Shown one piece after another: positions 6,596 through 8,062 of a DNA stretch of 8,062 bases. Position 1 is the stretch's first letter. Each line of letters starts with the position of its first letter. Position numbers and translations under genes: made by a program. This stretch comes from CAYRML01 sp964425485 (lineage in GTDB: Bacteria; Bacillota; Dehalobacteriia; UBA4068). The notes beneath the pieces are model-generated. The model was not told where the DNA came from, did no database searches, and worked only from the letters and a program-made list of their open reading frames with translations. Location of the stretch: positions 1 through 8,062 of the forward strand of contig CAYRML010000061.1 of assembly GCA_964425485.1 (NCBI GenBank). Reading direction: 5' to 3'.

Positions 6596-6608
6596 TCTCG
6601 TGTGTCAA
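6579..6608 (-). promoter_or_regulatory. Sigma-A promoter of nrdR
   Basis: A perfect TTGACA (6603-6608, minus strand) is followed after 18 nt by TAATAT (6579-6584). A perfect TATAAT also exists at 6576-6581, but at a 21-nt spacing, which is too long. The predicted start near 6572 gives a leader of about 48 nt. Confidence 0.65.
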
Positions 6609-6655
6609 GTCTGCCTAAAGAAAGAAAATCAGTTGTCGTCAGGCAAAAAATCAGG

Positions 6656-6684
6656 TTGTATTATAAGTATGTCAGGCATACAAA
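6656..6684 (+). promoter_or_regulatory. Possible sigma-E-like (sporulation) promoter of the ylmC gene
   Basis: TTGTATT (6656-6662), a 14-nt gap, and CATACAAA (6677-6684) resemble the mother-cell sigma-E pattern (ATATT-like -35, CATACA-type -10). The start would be near 6691, just before the Shine-Dalgarno AGAGGTGAT. I found no good sigma-A match with correct spacing here; TATAAG at 6662-6667 lacks a -35. Confidence 0.35.
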
Positions 6685-6703
6685 TGAATAAAGAGGTGAT
6701 AAA

Positions 6704-7027
6704 ATGTTCAGAGTTTCCGACCTGCGCAACAAAGACATCATTAATAGTATAGACGGTAAAAAACTGGGCTACGTCAAAGACATAGAATTTGATTTGCAGG
6801 AAGGCCGTATACAGGCATTGATATTGCCCGGGGAAAGGGGTTTCTTTGGCTTTTTCAGCCGTAGCGATGATTTGATCATTGATTGGAGCCAGATCAAGAA
6901 AATCGGCGTTGATGTAATTATAGTAGAAATGGCTGCCTTTTTACCCGAAAAGACGGAAAGAATATCTAGAATGCAGAAAAAGCAGCAAACAGATATCATT
7001 GATCCCGATTATGACGATTGGCAATAA
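6704..7027 (+). CDS. ylmC: YlmC/YmxH-family PRC-barrel protein
   Basis: A complete 107-residue protein with one PRC-barrel. FRVSDLRNKDIINSIDGKKL (2-21) followed by GYVKDIEFD, then RIQALILPGERGFFGFF (35-51), and DDLIIDWSQIKKIGVDVIIVE (55-75) match the YlmC/YmxH family, annotated as sporulation related in Bacillota but without a known biochemical role. After the barrel there is a polar, charged tail (76-107) ending in an acidic DPDYDDWQ; it carries no membrane segment, so the protein should be cytosolic. ATG 6704 follows AGAGGTGAT. In many Clostridia this gene lies next to nrdR, as here, although it is divergent from nrdR in this window. The candidate sigma-E promoter would fit a sporulation role. 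It is also possible that the gene is expressed in vegetative cells from a promoter that I do not recognise. Confidence 0.88.
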   Translation: MFRVSDLRNKDIINSIDGKKLGYVKDIEFDLQEGRIQALILPGERGFFGFFSRSDDLIIDWSQIKKIGVDVIIVEMAAFLPEKTERISRMQKKQQTDIIDPDYDDWQ

Positions 7028-7054
7028 AATTCAGCCGGCTTTAGTTGCTTTTTG
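7021..7054 (+). terminator. Weak possible terminator after ylmC
   Basis: GCAAT (7021-7025) can pair with GTTGC (7044-7048), extended by three A-T pairs past a mismatch, and TTTTTT-rich sequence follows (7049-7053). The stem is short and overlaps the ylmC stop, so this is only a weak candidate. Confidence 0.25.
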
Positions 7055-7073
7055 GGGCGCATCTATATATGAT
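7045..7073 (+). promoter_or_regulatory. Possible promoter of the NAGPA-domain gene, with an inverted repeat around the -10
   Basis: TTGCTT (7045-7050), a 17-nt spacer and TATGAT (7068-7073) form a moderate sigma-A promoter; the start would be near 7080, about 70 nt before the ATG. The -10 is flanked by a perfect 7-bp inverted repeat (ATCTATA 7061-7067 and TATAGAT 7074-7080). Confidence 0.45.
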
Positions 7074-7149
7074 TATAGATATTTGCTGAAACAAGCACAG
7101 AAAAAAAACAGTCTTTATAAGGTATAAAATTAAAGCCGGAGGTAAAAAA

Positions 7150-8062
7150 ATGAATCGTTTATTACAACTGTCTAAGCAGGCAAAAGGCCTGCGTCTTCGT
7201 CTATGTCTGACAGCTGCTGTCATAATCTGCGCCCTGTTGGCAACTGCAGCGCCGGCGCTGGCGCTAACCTATACCACCAGCTATCCCATAGGCCACGGTA
7301 CTGATTATTATCGGGTTGACATGGCGGAGGATACCATCCAGCAATATAATTATCTTGTCTATACTCCCTCAAACGATGTCTCCCCTATCATTGAGTATGG
7401 CAATAAACTTTATGGCAAATCAACAATGTCTACCATGGTTTCTTTTGTGGAAAATCAGGGTAACGATGTAATCTTTGCCATCAATGGCGATTTTTATGAT
7501 ACTACTACCGGTATACCGATCAATATCATCGTACGTGATGGAGAATATATTTCCTCGGCTATCGGTTATGCTGCCATAGGATTTGACTCTAATGGCAGTG
7601 CCGTTATCGGCACACCAAGGACAAGCATCACGGTCAGCGGTGATCAAGGCCTCACTTCCGTCAACGCATTTAACAAGGTGCGCTCCTCCTCGGCCATAGT
7701 TTTATATGACAGTAATTTTTCTTCCAATACCAGAGTAAGCAGCAGTGGTACAAGCTATCGCTTGAAAAAGCTGGATTCCAGTCCTGTCACACTTAACTGT
7801 TCTTTGCAGTTGGAAGTAACAGAAATAGATCATAGCAGCAGCTCTTTAGCTATCGGGTATGATGAAATGATTTTGACCGTGGCGGATACTTCAACTCAAG
7901 TTATAGCCCCATATAATGTGGGGGATATCGTCACTCTGAATGTTTCCTGCTCCGATAGTGCTTGGAACGATGTTCAATTCGCCGTCGGCGGTAAGTCCTT
8001 AGTCAATGGTGGCGTGCCCAATATCGATGCCTCTAACCCCAGCGGTGCTCGTGCCCGCAGCG
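7150..8062 (+). CDS. Secreted NAGPA-domain (phosphodiester glycosidase-like) protein, N-terminal part
   Basis: The first 304 codons are visible and the gene runs off the window. It starts at ATG 7150 behind GGAGG (7138-7142). Residues 1-38 are a Sec signal peptide: a basic start, a hydrophobic core at about 18-34 and an ALA cleavage motif at 36-38, with no lipobox. The mature part has the family motif FAINGDFYDTTTGIP (109-123) followed by VRDGE, and later AVGGKSLVNGGVP (278-290) and GARARS at the edge, corresponding to the GG..L...G and R.RTA.G blocks of the NAGPA domain. Named after the human enzyme that uncovers mannose-6-phosphate, the domain in bacteria is thought to act on phosphodiester-linked sugars of envelope polymers; the substrate here is unknown. 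Bacterial members often carry extra C-terminal binding domains, which cannot be seen here. It follows ylmC by 122 nt and may be an independent unit. Confidence 0.82.
   Translation, partial: MNRLLQLSKQAKGLRLRLCLTAAVIICALLATAAPALALTYTTSYPIGHGTDYYRVDMAEDTIQQYNYLVYTPSNDVSPIIEYGNKLYGKSTMSTMVSFVENQGNDVIFAINGDFYDTTTGIPINIIVRDGEYISSAIGYAAIGFDSNGSAVIGTPRTSITVSGDQGLTSVNAFNKVRSSSAIVLYDSNFSSNTRVSSSGTSYRLKKLDSSPVTLNCSLQLEVTEIDHSSSSLAIGYDEMILTVADTSTQVIAPYNVGDIVTLNVSCSDSAWNDVQFAVGGKSLVNGGVPNIDASNPSGARARS

Noticed and set aside
7036..7139. Complementary CCGGCTTTA (7036-7044) and TAAAGCCGG (7131-7139), considered as a stem hiding the ribosome binding site
   Set aside because: The upstream arm lies before the predicted transcription start near 7080, so both arms are unlikely to be in the same RNA unless ylmC reads through.

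Overview
The window reads as a chromosomal piece of a member of the Bacillota (Firmicutes). It carries the conserved ylm/sepF cell-division neighbourhood (a YlmC/YmxH PRC-barrel gene, nrdR, yggS, sepF, yggT, ileS), followed by a pyrimidine gene, which is also the broad order known in Bacillus and Clostridia. The genes have purine-rich Shine-Dalgarno sites, sigma-A type promoters and U-rich intrinsic terminators. A HlyD-like adaptor gene next to yggS and a NAGPA-domain exported protein would suit Clostridia or Negativicutes, but the exact lineage cannot be fixed from sequence alone.

Layout, minus strand, read from right to left: nrdR (6524-6066) has its own promoter and terminator. A HlyD-like membrane-anchored protein (5875-4832) starts from its own extended -10 promoter and is closely followed by yggS (4817-4128). 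sepF (4021-3494) and yggT (3471-3208) follow with a weaker promoter of their own and end in a strong hairpin. Then come ileS (3079-323), with a near-consensus promoter and a terminator, and the first 66 codons of an aspartate carbamoyltransferase (200-1), cut by the window edge.

Layout, plus strand: divergent from nrdR is a YlmC/YmxH-type PRC-barrel gene (6704-7027). It is followed by the first 304 codons of a secreted NAGPA (phosphodiester glycosidase) domain protein (7150 to the window end).

Functionally this is a housekeeping and cell-division region: control of ribonucleotide reductase (NrdR), PLP homeostasis (YggS), FtsZ-ring anchoring (SepF), a small membrane protein of the division cluster (YggT), isoleucyl-tRNA synthesis (IleS) and pyrimidine synthesis (PyrB). 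No mobile element, CRISPR array, tRNA or rRNA is visible and no clearly new system was found. The points worth a second look are mostly in gene expression: yggT has no ATG, GTG or TTG that would yield the full-length protein; the HlyD-like gene looks leaderless; an NrdR-box-like palindrome sits in the nrdR leader; a perfect 12-bp inverted repeat lies between yggS and sepF; and the ylmC gene has a sigma-E-like promoter.
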